From: Ochrobactrum teleogrylli | Lineage (GTDB): Bacteria; Pseudomonadota; Alphaproteobacteria; Rhizobiales; Rhizobiaceae | Direction of reading: 5' to 3' | Assembly (NCBI RefSeq): GCF_006376685.1 | Contig: NZ_VEWL01000006.1 | Coordinates: 179,827-243,826 of the forward strand | Length of the DNA stretch: 64,000 nt | Shown: positions 28,369 to 39,109 of the stretch, piece by piece | Numbering within the stretch: position 1 is the stretch's first letter | Layout: every line of letters begins with the position of its first letter | The notes under the pieces: generated by a model | Databases searched by the model: none | What the model was told of the DNA's origin: nothing | Seen by the model: the letters and a program-made list of their open reading frames with translations, nothing else | Made by a program: the position numbers and the translations under genes

Positions 28369-29220
28369 CTATTTGCAAGAAGATTTCATATTTTTATTAT
28401 CAAATACATCCAGTTTTACCAATTTACCACGCATGGCGAAGTCACCATAGTCCATGGTGAGATCACGCGTGATGCCATTGCGGTAAAGTTTGAAGTTGAT
28501 GCGATAGATCGGCAGACCGTCCTGCTTTTCCTTGTCATCGAAATAGGCAATCGTCACCGGCCAGACCGGGTCTTTGGAAAAAGGCCCCATGAATTTGGTT
28601 TCATCATCCGACGGGGTCTGCCCCTTGCCGACGACGACCGTGGTGGCGACCACGCGGTCAGCATCTTCCGAAGCATCGAAAAGCGACGTCTGATAGAACT
28701 TCTGCCCCTCTTCGGCCTTGCCGATCAGTTCTTCCATGTGCTGGGTTGGAAATTGCGTCCCGCGCAGATCAATCTTGTTTTCCTTCGGCTTCGACAGTTC
28801 CACCACCGTCTTGCCGCCTTCAAGTTTGGCATCGCCGCGCACTTCCTTGACAAGTTCCTTATCGACAAAGGTCTTGTTGACGAAGCGGAAGCTTTTGCCG
28901 TCGCTGCCTTCGAAGGTCGTCGTCTGCTGATCGGTGACGCGCTGCGGCTGCTCTTCCATGTCGATTCGGGTCACGAACCGGAAGTTCGTCGTATAGCCTT
29001 CGCAGGCCGAACCGTTGAACTCATAGACCATGCGCCCGGTCAGACCGCTGATGCCTGACTTTTCATCGGCGCGGTCCAGCGTCAAATCGTAAACGGCGCG
29101 ATGCGGCACCAGCGTTACCGTCGAAGCCGCTTGGGCCACGCTCGCAAGTCCTGCCCACACACAGGCGGCGGTTCCACTTGCAGCAACAACCACTTTAAAA
29201 CCCGGCTTCAAAAAACGCAT
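28369..29220 (-). CDS. eipB: Envelope integrity protein EipB (DUF1849)
   Basis: Periplasmic beta-spiral protein that supports envelope integrity; characterised in Brucella. 283 residues with a signal peptide of about 31 residues (SVAQA cleavage). The domain starts TLVPHRAVYDLTLDR, and Cys73 (GSACEGYTTNF) and Cys282 at the extreme C-terminus match the conserved disulfide-forming pair. The ATG at 29220 has GGGAGA upstream. It stands alone, divergent from the RidA gene, with about 140 bases between. Confidence 0.92.
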   Translation of the reverse strand: MRFLKPGFKVVVAASGTAACVWAGLASVAQAASTVTLVPHRAVYDLTLDRADEKSGISGLTGRMVYEFNGSACEGYTTNFRFVTRIDMEEQPQRVTDQQTTTFEGSDGKSFRFVNKTFVDKELVKEVRGDAKLEGGKTVVELSKPKENKIDLRGTQFPTQHMEELIGKAEEGQKFYQTSLFDASEDADRVVATTVVVGKGQTPSDDETKFMGPFSKDPVWPVTIAYFDDKEKQDGLPIYRINFKLYRNGITRDLTMDYGDFAMRGKLVKLDVFDNKNMKSSCK

Positions 29221-29362
29221 ACATGAATCTCCCGATGAGTTGACAAGCATGATAAAAAAACTCGTGGCGGAAGCGAGGCAAAAAACGCACCCTTCCCAAA
29301 AGCTTCACCGATTCTGCCTATAGGGTGACGGAGAAGTCCCTTTGCAAGCAAGGATTAATGCA

Positions 29363-29827
29363 ATGACCGACACGATCGAAAGCCGCTTGAAAAACCTGGG
29401 TATATCCCTGCCCGTAGCCGCGGCACCGGCTGCAAACTATGTCCCCTTTGCTGAAACAGGCTCGCTTTTGCTCACTTCGGGCCAGCTGCCGCTGGAAAAT
29501 GGCAAACTTGTGCACACTGGCCAGGTTGGCGACAAATTGACGGTTGCCCATGGCCAGGTTGCGGCGCGCGCCTGCGCCGTGAACATTCTGGCACAGGCCA
29601 AGGCTGCGCTCGGCGATCTGGAAAAAATCAAGCGCATCGTGAAGATCACCGTTTTTGTGTCCTCGACCGCTGATTTCGTTGAACAGCATCTCGTTGCCAA
29701 TGGCGCGTCCGATCTGCTCGTCGCCGTTTTGGGCGATGCTGGCAAACATGCGCGTTCCGCCGTCGGCGTCGCCAGCCTGCCGCTCAACGCGCCGGTTGAA
29801 GTCGAAGCGATTATCGAGGTTGCATAA
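29363..29827 (+). CDS. RidA family protein (reactive imine/enamine deaminase type)
   Basis: RidA-family proteins hydrolyse reactive enamine/imine intermediates. 154 residues, the longer subgroup (YjgH/TdcF-like variants are about 130). Segments seen: GSLLLTSGQLPLENGKLVHTGQVGD, AARACAVNILAQAKAALGDL and the C-terminal HARSAVGVASLPLNAPVEVEAIIEV with the conserved Arg and Glu near the active site. The ATG at 29363 has AAGGA upstream. Its stop overlaps the next gene's start (TAATG), indicating translational coupling. Confidence 0.9.
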   Translation: MTDTIESRLKNLGISLPVAAAPAANYVPFAETGSLLLTSGQLPLENGKLVHTGQVGDKLTVAHGQVAARACAVNILAQAKAALGDLEKIKRIVKITVFVSSTADFVEQHLVANGASDLLVAVLGDAGKHARSAVGVASLPLNAPVEVEAIIEVA

Positions 29828-30552
29828 TGTCCTCCATCGACTGGCTCGCAAAGCGCCCGGTGGCGCATCGCGGATTGCACGATCTGAACAAAACCCGCTG
29901 GGAAAACACGCTCGCTGCGTTTGAGGCAGCCGCCAAGGCGGGCTTTGCTATCGAGTGCGACGTGCATCTGACGAAAGACGGCGGCGTGGTCGTTTTCCAT
30001 GATGACGACCTGCAACGTCTTGCCGGTCGCGAGGGTCGCATCAGCGACCTCACGCTCTCCGAAGCAACCGCGCTTAACGTCGGCGGCACTGCCGAGCGCG
30101 TCCCGACGCTTCGCCAGATGCTTGATCTGGTCGATGGACGAGTTCCGCTGGTGATCGAACTCAAGGGCATCGAAGGTCGCGATGACGGGCTGGTCGCAGC
30201 CGTTGCCCGCGAGCTTGGCGAATATAAGGGCGAAGCGGCCATCATGTCGTTCGATCATCACCTGATCCGCCGCTTTGCAAGCGACGCGCCTGGCATTCCG
30301 GGCGGGCTGACGGCGGAAGGCACCCGCACGCAGGATTTCGAAGCGCATTTCTCCATGCTCGCGCATGGCATTTCCTTCGTATCCTATAATGTGCATCATC
30401 TGCCGAACCCGTTCGTCACCTTCGTGCGGGAAAAGCTGCATATGCCGGTCATCAGCTGGACAGTGCGCGACCGGGAAATGCAGAAGCACAGCGAACTCAA
30501 TGTCGAACAGATCACGTTCGAAGGGTTCGACCCTCGCTCACTGGTCGCCTGA
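29827..30552 (+). CDS. Glycerophosphodiester phosphodiesterase
   Basis: Hydrolyses glycerophosphodiesters to glycerol 3-phosphate and an alcohol. 241 residues, TIM-barrel GDPD family. Catalytic His14-Arg15 (VAHRGLHD), Glu28-Asn29 (ENTLAAF), metal ligands Glu43 and Asp45 and His47 (IECDVHLTKDG) are all present. No signal peptide, so cytosolic. Coupled to the RidA gene by a TAATG overlap and followed 16 bases later by the FemAB-like gene. The order suggests one transcript. Confidence 0.93.
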   Translation: MSSIDWLAKRPVAHRGLHDLNKTRWENTLAAFEAAAKAGFAIECDVHLTKDGGVVVFHDDDLQRLAGREGRISDLTLSEATALNVGGTAERVPTLRQMLDLVDGRVPLVIELKGIEGRDDGLVAAVARELGEYKGEAAIMSFDHHLIRRFASDAPGIPGGLTAEGTRTQDFEAHFSMLAHGISFVSYNVHHLPNPFVTFVREKLHMPVISWTVRDREMQKHSELNVEQITFEGFDPRSLVA

Positions 30553-30568
30553 GAGCAAAGGATTTGCG

Positions 30569-31777
30569 GTGAACGACGAAGATCCGCACAGTGAAGAAAG
30601 CTTCGTTCTTCGCATCGTTGAAAATATCAGCGAGTTTACGGAAGACGAATGGGGCAGTCTTGCCGGGGCCTCCCGGCAGGACGCGAACTATAATCCTTTC
30701 ACGACCCGCGCTTTCCTGTCCGCGCTGGAGGAATCGGGTTCCGTTTCCCGAAAAGCAGGTTGGCTGCCGCGCCATCTGCGTCTTGAAAACAATCGTGGCG
30801 AATTGCTCGGCGTTGTACCGAACTATCTGAAAGGACACAGCCAGGGCGAATATGTGTTCGACCACGGTTGGGCCGATGCTTTCGAGCGGGCTGGCGGGCG
30901 TTACTACCCGAAATTTCAGGCGGCTATTCCCTTCACGCCCGCAACCGGGCCGCGCCTTCTCAACCATATTGCCTATGATGGCGAAGCCGTGCGGCTGGCA
31001 CTGGCAGGCGGTTTGCGCGAGCTAACCGATCAGGCAGGCGTATCCTCGGCGCATGTGACATTTGCCCTGCCCGACGAAATAAATGCGCTGGAACGCGCGG
31101 GCTTTCTGCACCGGACGGACCAGCAGTTTCATTTTATAAACAACGGCTTTTCCAATTATGATGAATTTCTGAGTGAACTTGTTTCGCGCAAACGCAAGGC
31201 GCTCAAAAAGGAACGCCGCGAAGCGCTGTCCGATGGCATTGAAATCGTCTGGCTGACCGGCAGCGACCTGACGGAAGCGGTCTGGGACGATTTCTTTGCT
31301 TTCTATATGGATACGGGCAGCCGCAAATGGGGACGCCCCTATCTCAACCGCAAGTTCTATTCGCTGATCGGCCAGACCATGGCCCAGGATATTCTGCTGG
31401 TCATGGCAAAACGCGCCGGGCGCTATATTGCCGGCGCCATCAATTTCATCGGTGGGGACAGGCTGTTCGGCAGACACTGGGGCTGCATCGAGGATCACCC
31501 CTATCTGCATTTCGAGGTCTGTTACCATCAGGCTATCGACTTCGCCATCGAGCGCAAGCTGCGCGTGGTGGAGGCAGGCGCGCAGGGCGAACACAAACTT
31601 GCACGCGGTTATGTGCCGGTGACGACCCATTCCGCGCATTACATCGTCAATGAAAGTTTCCGAAATGCGGTGAGCGACTATCTCGTTCAGGAACGGCGCG
31701 AGGTCGAGCAAATTCACGAGGCGCTGGAGGAACACACACCCTACCGCCACGAAGCTGACCCCACGAAGCTTGCCTAA
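30569..31777 (+). CDS. FemAB-like GNAT-fold N-acyltransferase (DUF482)
   Basis: 402 residues from a GTG at 30569 preceded by AAAGGA; an upstream in-frame reading runs through the GDPD gene and has no support. The protein belongs to the FemAB_like/peptidoglycan-synthesis-associated group: SRQDANYNPFTTRAFLSALEESG, YPKFQAAIPFTPATGPRLL, the VSRKRKALKKERREA basic helix and FGRHWGCIEDHPYLHFEVCYYQ-type segment are typical. The actual substrate is unknown. Third gene of the RidA-GDPD run and followed by the HIT gene. Confidence 0.88.
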   Translation: MNDEDPHSEESFVLRIVENISEFTEDEWGSLAGASRQDANYNPFTTRAFLSALEESGSVSRKAGWLPRHLRLENNRGELLGVVPNYLKGHSQGEYVFDHGWADAFERAGGRYYPKFQAAIPFTPATGPRLLNHIAYDGEAVRLALAGGLRELTDQAGVSSAHVTFALPDEINALERAGFLHRTDQQFHFINNGFSNYDEFLSELVSRKRKALKKERREALSDGIEIVWLTGSDLTEAVWDDFFAFYMDTGSRKWGRPYLNRKFYSLIGQTMAQDILLVMAKRAGRYIAGAINFIGGDRLFGRHWGCIEDHPYLHFEVCYHQAIDFAIERKLRVVEAGAQGEHKLARGYVPVTTHSAHYIVNESFRNAVSDYLVQERREVEQIHEALEEHTPYRHEADPTKLA

Positions 31778-31828
31778 CGCCTCTCTATGCGGTCAAATTT
31801 GGCAAAGTCCAGCATTGGAGAGAATCGC

Positions 31829-32251
31829 ATGTCTGCCACCTATGACGACAACAACATCTTCGCGAAAATCCTGCGGGGTGAAATTCCGTCCACCCGCGTC
31901 TACGAAACCGACGATGTCGTCGCTTTCATGGATGTCATGCCGCAGGGCACCGGCCACACGCTGGTTGTGCCGAAGGCGCCGTCGCGCAATCTGCTCGACG
32001 CCAAGCCGGAAAAGCTGGCCGTCGTCATCGCCGCCGTGCAGAAAATCGCGCAGGCCGTGAAGAAGGCTTTCAATGCCGATGGCGTCACCGTGATGCAGTT
32101 CAACGAACCGGCTTCCGGCCAGACCGTCTATCATCTGCATTTCCACGTCATTCCGCGTTTTGAAGGCGTCGCTCTCAAGCCGCATACCGGCCAGATGGAA
32201 GACGCAGCCGTTCTTTCAGCAAATGCTGAAAAAATCCGCGCAGCGCTCTGA
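31829..32251 (+). CDS. HIT family nucleotide-binding protein
   Basis: 140 residues. Histidine-triad domain with the nucleotide-hydrolysing/transferring motif HLHFHVIPR (His102, His104, His106) and the N-terminal FAKILRGEIPSTRVYETDD region characteristic of the HINT branch (purine phosphoramidase-like). The ATG at 31829 has GGAGAGA upstream; a longer start at 31787 is not supported. Follows the FemAB-like gene by about 50 bases and is convergent with azlD. Confidence 0.94.
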   Translation: MSATYDDNNIFAKILRGEIPSTRVYETDDVVAFMDVMPQGTGHTLVVPKAPSRNLLDAKPEKLAVVIAAVQKIAQAVKKAFNADGVTVMQFNEPASGQTVYHLHFHVIPRFEGVALKPHTGQMEDAAVLSANAEKIRAAL

Positions 32252-32263
32252 TAAAACTCACTC

Positions 32264-32611
32264 TTAGAGCGTCAACAGACCGGCAATCAGCAGGAGTTCC
32301 GCAACCGCGATACCGACAAGCAAACGCTTGCCAGCCATCAGATAAGCGGCAAATCCTGCACCGGCAGCTCCCACCCGCAGCCAATTCGGCGAATCGGCAA
32401 GTGCGCCGTTCGGATAAAGAATAAGCTGGGCAATCACGCCTGCGACCAGCGCGGTTGCCACACAGCGCACCAGCACGAGAAACTCGGAATCCTCGCGCAC
32501 TCGCCCGCCGACGATCACGCCCATGACGCGAAAAATATAGGTCGGCAGCGATCCCGCCAGAATGATGAAGACGAACGGCCACCACTGGCTGTCAAAACAG
32601 TCCCAGTTCAT
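32264..32611 (-). CDS. azlD: AzlD-type branched-chain amino acid exporter, small subunit
   Basis: 115 residues with several hydrophobic helices. AzlD partners with AzlC to export branched-chain amino acids or analogues. The start ATG (32611) overlaps the azlC stop in an ATGA, so the pair is translated together. Family features: small, four-helix membrane protein ending in LLLIAGLLTL. No soluble domain. A nearby regulator is not visible. Confidence 0.88.
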   Translation of the reverse strand: MNWDCFDSQWWPFVFIILAGSLPTYIFRVMGVIVGGRVREDSEFLVLVRCVATALVAGVIAQLILYPNGALADSPNWLRVGAAGAGFAAYLMAGKRLLVGIAVAELLLIAGLLTL

Positions 32612-33384
32612 AGCGCCTTCTCCTTCGTCATGCTGCGCTTTCTGTGGAATCCAAAGGCGATCAGGCCACCCACAATGCCCGTGCAGAGCAGGTCATATCC
32701 CGGCATAAACTGGTGAAAGAGCGGAAACAGCAGCAAGCCGGACGCCATCGCGACCTGCCCTGCCCGTTCGCGGGCCGAGCGCCAGAGCGAGGTCAGAAAA
32801 TACATTGGCGTCAGCAGGAAAAGGGCTGCGAACACAACCGGCGGAAAGGACGACGACAACGTATAGACAACGGCCACCACCAGCGCATTGGTTCCAACCA
32901 GAACCGAGCCGATCCCGGCAAAATAGCTGGTGCGCATGTCACGCGGAATATTGCGCAACTCCTCCATCGCCATGACCCAGGCCGTCACCGCCACGAAATG
33001 GCATAGCACCGCCAGCGTTAGATTGCGCGTTTTTGGCCCTTTGAGCTCGGGCAGAAGCGCCACCACCATCGGCATGAGGCGCACCGAGGACAGACCGACA
33101 GCGAGTGCGGCGGCAGGCAGTGTTGCGCCTGCACTGACGGCACCGATCAGCACGACCTTGGCGGGCAGTGCCCAGATGGTCAGCGTCATGAACACCGCCT
33201 GCCCGACCGAAATGCCGCTTTCAATCGCAAGCCCGGCAAAGCCGACAAACGAACTCATCAGCAAGATGGCCGGAATGCTGAAAATGCGGCTGCAACCACG
33301 TAGAAACCAGCGAAAATGCTGGCCGCTATGCGCTGGCGCAATGTCCTGATGTGGAGGCTTATCTGGAAGATGAGTCGCTGGCAT
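32608..33384 (-). CDS. azlC: AzlC-type branched-chain amino acid exporter, large subunit
   Basis: 258 residues, hydrophobic with about five to seven helices from residue 38 onward, matching the AzlC family (ALPAKVVLIGAVSAGATLPAAALAVGLSSVRLMPMVVALLP). The first 30 residues are hydrophilic and His-rich; the start ATG at 33384 has no strong Shine-Dalgarno. Coupled to azlD by an overlapping ATGA. The exported substrate cannot be told from the sequence. Confidence 0.88.
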   Translation of the reverse strand: MPATHLPDKPPHQDIAPAHSGQHFRWFLRGCSRIFSIPAILLMSSFVGFAGLAIESGISVGQAVFMTLTIWALPAKVVLIGAVSAGATLPAAALAVGLSSVRLMPMVVALLPELKGPKTRNLTLAVLCHFVAVTAWVMAMEELRNIPRDMRTSYFAGIGSVLVGTNALVVAVVYTLSSSFPPVVFAALFLLTPMYFLTSLWRSARERAGQVAMASGLLLFPLFHQFMPGYDLLCTGIVGGLIAFGFHRKRSMTKEKAL

Positions 33385-33441
33385 GAAGCCACGTTAGAAT
33401 AGAATTGAACGAGTATCGATAAGTTTAAACTTCAAACGAAA

Positions 33442-33465
33442 ACGGCCCCTCCGAAGAGGGGCCGT
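33442..33465 (-). terminator. Terminator after clpA
   Basis: Perfect 10-bp stem ACGGCCCCTC / GAGGGGCCGT with CGAA loop, 13 bases past the clpA stop, followed on the transcribed strand by TTTTCGTTT. A good rho-independent terminator for the clpS-clpA transcript. Confidence 0.9.
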
Positions 33466-33477
33466 CTGACCATGCTT

Positions 33478-35967
<2,490 letters not shown>

Positions 35968-35973
35968 AAGACC

Positions 35974-36324
35974 TCACTTTTTCTCCATCACGCATTGCAG
36001 CGGATGCTGATTCTGGCGGGCAAAATCCATGACCTGGCTCACTTTGGTCTCGGCGACTTCGTATGTAAATACTCCGCATTCACCGACACCGTGATTGTGA
36101 ACATGCAGCATGATGCGCGTGGCATCATCAAGGCTTTTTTGGAAAAAACGCTGCAGGACATGTACGACGAACTCCATGGGGGTGTAGTCGTCGTTTAGAA
36201 GCAGGACACGGTAGAGGCTGGGCTTCTTGGTTTTGGGCTGCGTGCGCGTGACCACAACGGTGCCGTTTTCCGGCCCGTTCCCGCCATCGGTCTTGCTTTG
36301 CATGATTGTATTGAAATGCCTCAT
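35974..36324 (-). CDS. clpS: ClpS, adaptor of the ClpAP protease (N-end rule)
   Basis: Delivers N-degron substrates to ClpAP. 116 residues from the ATG at 36324; starts at 36303 and 36339 are also possible. The signature [28 protein letters not shown] with the substrate-binding pocket residues (NDDYTPM) and [20 protein letters not shown] is clear. Directly upstream of clpA, as is standard. Confidence 0.95.
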   Translation of the reverse strand: MRHFNTIMQSKTDGGNGPENGTVVVTRTQPKTKKPSLYRVLLLNDDYTPMEFVVHVLQRFFQKSLDDATRIMLHVHNHGVGECGVFTYEVAETKVSQVMDFARQNQHPLQCVMEKK

Positions 36325-36733
36325 GAAACCTGTACCCAAATGCCCATCTGCCGACCCCGCCCTGCCTCAATATGTAGGTCTTTTCGTTCTGATTTTAAGC
36401 CCTTCAGTGGCACTTGCAACCGAGACTTATTACCAGCGAGCCCCTTGACACAACTAATATAGGTCAAGCCCCCGTTTGCTAAAGCTTTCTGCCAAAAGTG
36501 GCGTTTGTTTTTTGACGGAACGGGCATCGCGCAGCTGCGAAAAAACTTCATAAATGCGTGATCAAAGCTGCGACCAAGGCCGAGTGACCGCAAAAATTTT
36601 CAGAAAATTATGAACGACGCGCTTACCATAAACGGATTGGTAACGCTGATGACATTAGGGTGGTGGAATTAGATTGCTGTGTGCCTTTTGCGCCGCAGCT
36701 TAAAAATTCCGGAATACAGGTAGGGTCATCATC
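36325..36733. other. Regulatory region between divergent clpS and D,D-carboxypeptidase genes
   Basis: About 409 bases without a supported gene. It contains an inverted repeat TTACCA (36623-36628) / TGGTAA (36638-36643) upstream of the carboxypeptidase start and several AT-rich stretches. Two short minus-strand frames here overlap clpS or lack codon support. Promoters for both genes must lie here but could not be pinned by eye. Confidence 0.55.
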
Positions 36734-38164
36734 GTGCGTATGGCATTCAGTAAAGTCGCATATGCCCTGAAAAAAGCGGCGCAAGCTACACTTCTTCTCG
36801 CGACCGTTACGGGCTGTTCGACAGCATCCACCACGATACCGGCGATTGCCGCCAGCGACAGATATGCTGCGATCGTGGTCGATGCGAATACGGGCAAGAC
36901 GCTTTTTGCTTCAAACGCCGACGCGCAGCGCTATCCCGCTTCGCTGACCAAGATGATGACGCTCTATATGCTCTTCGAAGCCATGCAGGCCGGACGGATC
37001 AGCAGGGATACGCCCATCCCCGTGTCGGCCTATGCCCGTTCGCGTCCACCGACAAAAATCGGCTTCCGCCCGGGCCAGACCATCCGCGCCGAAGATGCGG
37101 CGCTCGCCATGATCACCAAGTCCGCCAATGACGTTGCGGCGGCGGTCGGCGAATATATCGGCGGTTCGGAAGAGCGCTTTGCCCAGATGATGACCGCCAA
37201 GGCGCGCCGTCTCGGCATGCGCAACACCACGTTCCGCAACGCATCAGGCCTGCCGAACATGGCGCAGCATTCCACCGCGCGCGACATGGCTATCCTCGGC
37301 ATGGCGCTTCGTCAGCATTTCCCGCGTGAATTCTCCTATTTCTCGCGCCGCAGCTTTGTTTATCGTGGTCAGACCATCAACGGTCACAACCGCCTGCTGG
37401 GCCGCATCGAAGGCGTCGACGGCATCAAGACCGGCTATACCAATGCTTCCGGCTACAACCTCGTTTCGTCGGTCAATCTCGATGGCCGCCGCATCGTTGC
37501 CGTGGTCATGGGCGGCAATACAGGCGCGAGCCGCGACGCCCATATGGCGCAGCTGATCAACAAATATCTCCCGCAGGCCAAGCGCGGTCGCAACACCGAC
37601 GCTCTCATTGCCGCAACCAATAACGTTCCGCAGACTGTCGCCGCCGTCGATCTGCCGAAGGCGAGACAAGCGCCTGTGCCGGTTGCCCGTGTCGAATCGG
37701 TCAACGAAGTCATCAACAACGAATCCGGTGAAGGTGACGCGGAACAGCCGCAGGTGCTTGCACTGGCCGCTCCAACAGCCCGTCCGGCTGCGCTCGCAGC
37801 ACAGGCCGCCATTCGCCCGACACCGAAGGCCAAAATACCATCCGGCACCCTGCAGGCTCAGGCCCAAGCGCAGGCACAGGATGTAGACCCGGTCACCACC
37901 GCGTCGGCCCCGTCTGCTGGCGGCTGGGCGATCCAGATCGGTTCTCTGCCGAGCGAAGGTCAGGCCCGCGACATGCTTGCCAAGGCGTCCTCGTCTGTCG
38001 GTGGCGCGCTGCGCAGCGCATCGCCCTACACGGAAACCTTCAACAAGGGTAACGCCACATTCTACCGCGCCCGCTTCGTCGGCTTCACCTCGAAGCAGGC
38101 TGCATGGGATGCTTGTGCTTCTCTCAAGAAGAAGAGCTTCGGCTGCTATGCCGTCGCCAACTGA
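36734..38164 (+). CDS. D-alanyl-D-alanine carboxypeptidase with C-terminal SPOR domain
   Basis: Penicillin-binding protein that trims peptidoglycan stem peptides. 476 residues from GTG at 36734 (an ATG at 36740 is also possible). Family S11 motifs: Ser70-x-x-Lys73 (SLTK), Ser130-Ala-Asn132 and Lys232-Thr-Gly234 (IKTGYT). The exported N-terminus has a membrane/signal segment ending near VTGCSTAS, possibly a lipoprotein signal. After an Ala/Gln-rich linker (about 290-390), a SPOR peptidoglycan-binding domain occupies the last ~75 residues (GGWAIQIGSLPSEGQARDML). SPOR suggests a role at the septum. Confidence 0.93.
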   Translation: MRMAFSKVAYALKKAAQATLLLATVTGCSTASTTIPAIAASDRYAAIVVDANTGKTLFASNADAQRYPASLTKMMTLYMLFEAMQAGRISRDTPIPVSAYARSRPPTKIGFRPGQTIRAEDAALAMITKSANDVAAAVGEYIGGSEERFAQMMTAKARRLGMRNTTFRNASGLPNMAQHSTARDMAILGMALRQHFPREFSYFSRRSFVYRGQTINGHNRLLGRIEGVDGIKTGYTNASGYNLVSSVNLDGRRIVAVVMGGNTGASRDAHMAQLINKYLPQAKRGRNTDALIAATNNVPQTVAAVDLPKARQAPVPVARVESVNEVINNESGEGDAEQPQVLALAAPTARPAALAAQAAIRPTPKAKIPSGTLQAQAQAQAQDVDPVTTASAPSAGGWAIQIGSLPSEGQARDMLAKASSSVGGALRSASPYTETFNKGNATFYRARFVGFTSKQAAWDACASLKKKSFGCYAVAN

Positions 38165-38170
38165 TCAATC

Positions 38171-38195
38171 GCGAGGGGATTTTTTTTCCCCTCGC
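38171..38195 (+). terminator. Atypical hairpin with a poly-T loop after the carboxypeptidase gene
   Basis: GCGAGGGGA / TCCCCTCGC stem of 9 bp closed by a loop of T residues, 7 bases past the stop. The T-run is in the loop, not after the stem, so it is not a canonical rho-independent terminator; it may still cause pausing or RNA stabilisation. Confidence 0.5.
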
Positions 38196-38239
38196 AACAG
38201 CTTCAAACCCGAATTTTGTAAAGCGTAGAGGGTTTCGAG

Positions 38240-38533
38240 ATGTCCAATATGAAAGACACATTCGTACCGCCGCTGAAGACCACCATTTGGTCTCATGAAG
38301 AAAACCGTGCGCCTTCGCTGGGCGGTCTGTTCTCGGTACAGACGCTCAAGCAGGCTGCATTGCGGATTGCCGATGTGCGTCGCGGCACGGGGTTTCAAAC
38401 CCGCGATCTCGTTGGCCTGCTGGTCAGCCATGCCGCTCGTAACAAACGCATCGCCCAGCCACGTGCCCGGATGCGCATGACGTTGCCAGTCAATTCCAAC
38501 ACGATCACCGTTCGTGTGACGATTGAAAACTGA
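38240..38533 (+). CDS. Conserved hypothetical protein, 97 aa
   Basis: I do not recognise this protein family. 97 residues, basic, no membrane helix or signal peptide, with a C-terminal beta-strand-like stretch (RMRMTLPVNSNTITVRVTIEN). The ATG follows GAGGGTTTCGAG, a plausible Shine-Dalgarno, and a clear terminator follows the stop, so it is very likely real. It sits between the D,D-carboxypeptidase and the DUF1489 gene. It might be a small regulator; that is guesswork. Confidence 0.7.
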   Translation: MSNMKDTFVPPLKTTIWSHEENRAPSLGGLFSVQTLKQAALRIADVRRGTGFQTRDLVGLLVSHAARNKRIAQPRARMRMTLPVNSNTITVRVTIEN

Positions 38534-38554
38534 GCGCAATTAGCTGAATAAAAT

Positions 38555-38585
38555 AAAGGCCCGCCGATTTTTGGTGGGCCTTTTT
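38555..38585 (+). terminator. Terminator after the 97-aa gene
   Basis: AAAGGCCCGCC (38555-38565) pairs with GGTGGGCCTTT (38573-38583), with one G-T pair, followed by T residues. It is close to the convergent DUF1489 gene end and could serve both. Confidence 0.88.
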
Positions 38586-38602
38586 GATTCCGGGAAAATT
38601 GC

Positions 38603-39040
38603 TCAGAGCAGGCCGAGTGCTGCCAGCTCCTGACGCAGTTCCGCAGGGAGCGCTGCCCTGCCCGACTTTCCAGCCGCTTCATCACGCGGCACTTCGTTCT
38701 CGCTCAGATAGCGCCATCCCTGAAAAGCGCGGCGCGGCTGCCATTCCGTCGGAACGATCTTCGGTTCCAGCACGAAATGGCAACGGCTGATGCCCGCTTC
38801 ATCCGTAAAGGGCCTCACATCAAGCAAACGCTGGCGGCACTGGATATTGCCCTTGATGACCCAGTAGAGCGAACCGCCCTCCAGAAGCTCGTCGATGCGT
38901 TTCGGCACCATCCGCGTCGTGTGGGTTTGTTCGGGCACAAGCCCCGCGCCCCGCTGTTCAGCGAGGCGGAAATCGATCCAGGCTGCGAGATCTTCGATAC
39001 TATCGCAACCGACACAAAGCTTGACGAGATTGAGAGCCAT
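38603..39040 (-). CDS. DUF1489 family protein
   Basis: 145 residues. The start MALNLVKLCVGCDSIEDL and the internal YWVIKGNIQCRQRLLDVRPF segment are typical of DUF1489, a family of alphaproteobacterial proteins of unknown function often located near RNA or housekeeping genes. No signal or membrane helix. Two Cys residues at the N-terminus are conserved in appearance. Convergent with the 97-aa gene, and upstream lies sdaA's end. ATG at 39040. Confidence 0.85.
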   Translation of the reverse strand: MALNLVKLCVGCDSIEDLAAWIDFRLAEQRGAGLVPEQTHTTRMVPKRIDELLEGGSLYWVIKGNIQCRQRLLDVRPFTDEAGISRCHFVLEPKIVPTEWQPRRAFQGWRYLSENEVPRDEAAGKSGRAALPAELRQELAALGLL

Positions 39041-39109
39041 GGAAGCGGTTTAACCAAGGGAGGCCGCCGCTTCAAGCGGGAAGAATCGCGTTCTCCTAAA
39101 GTTGAGAAC

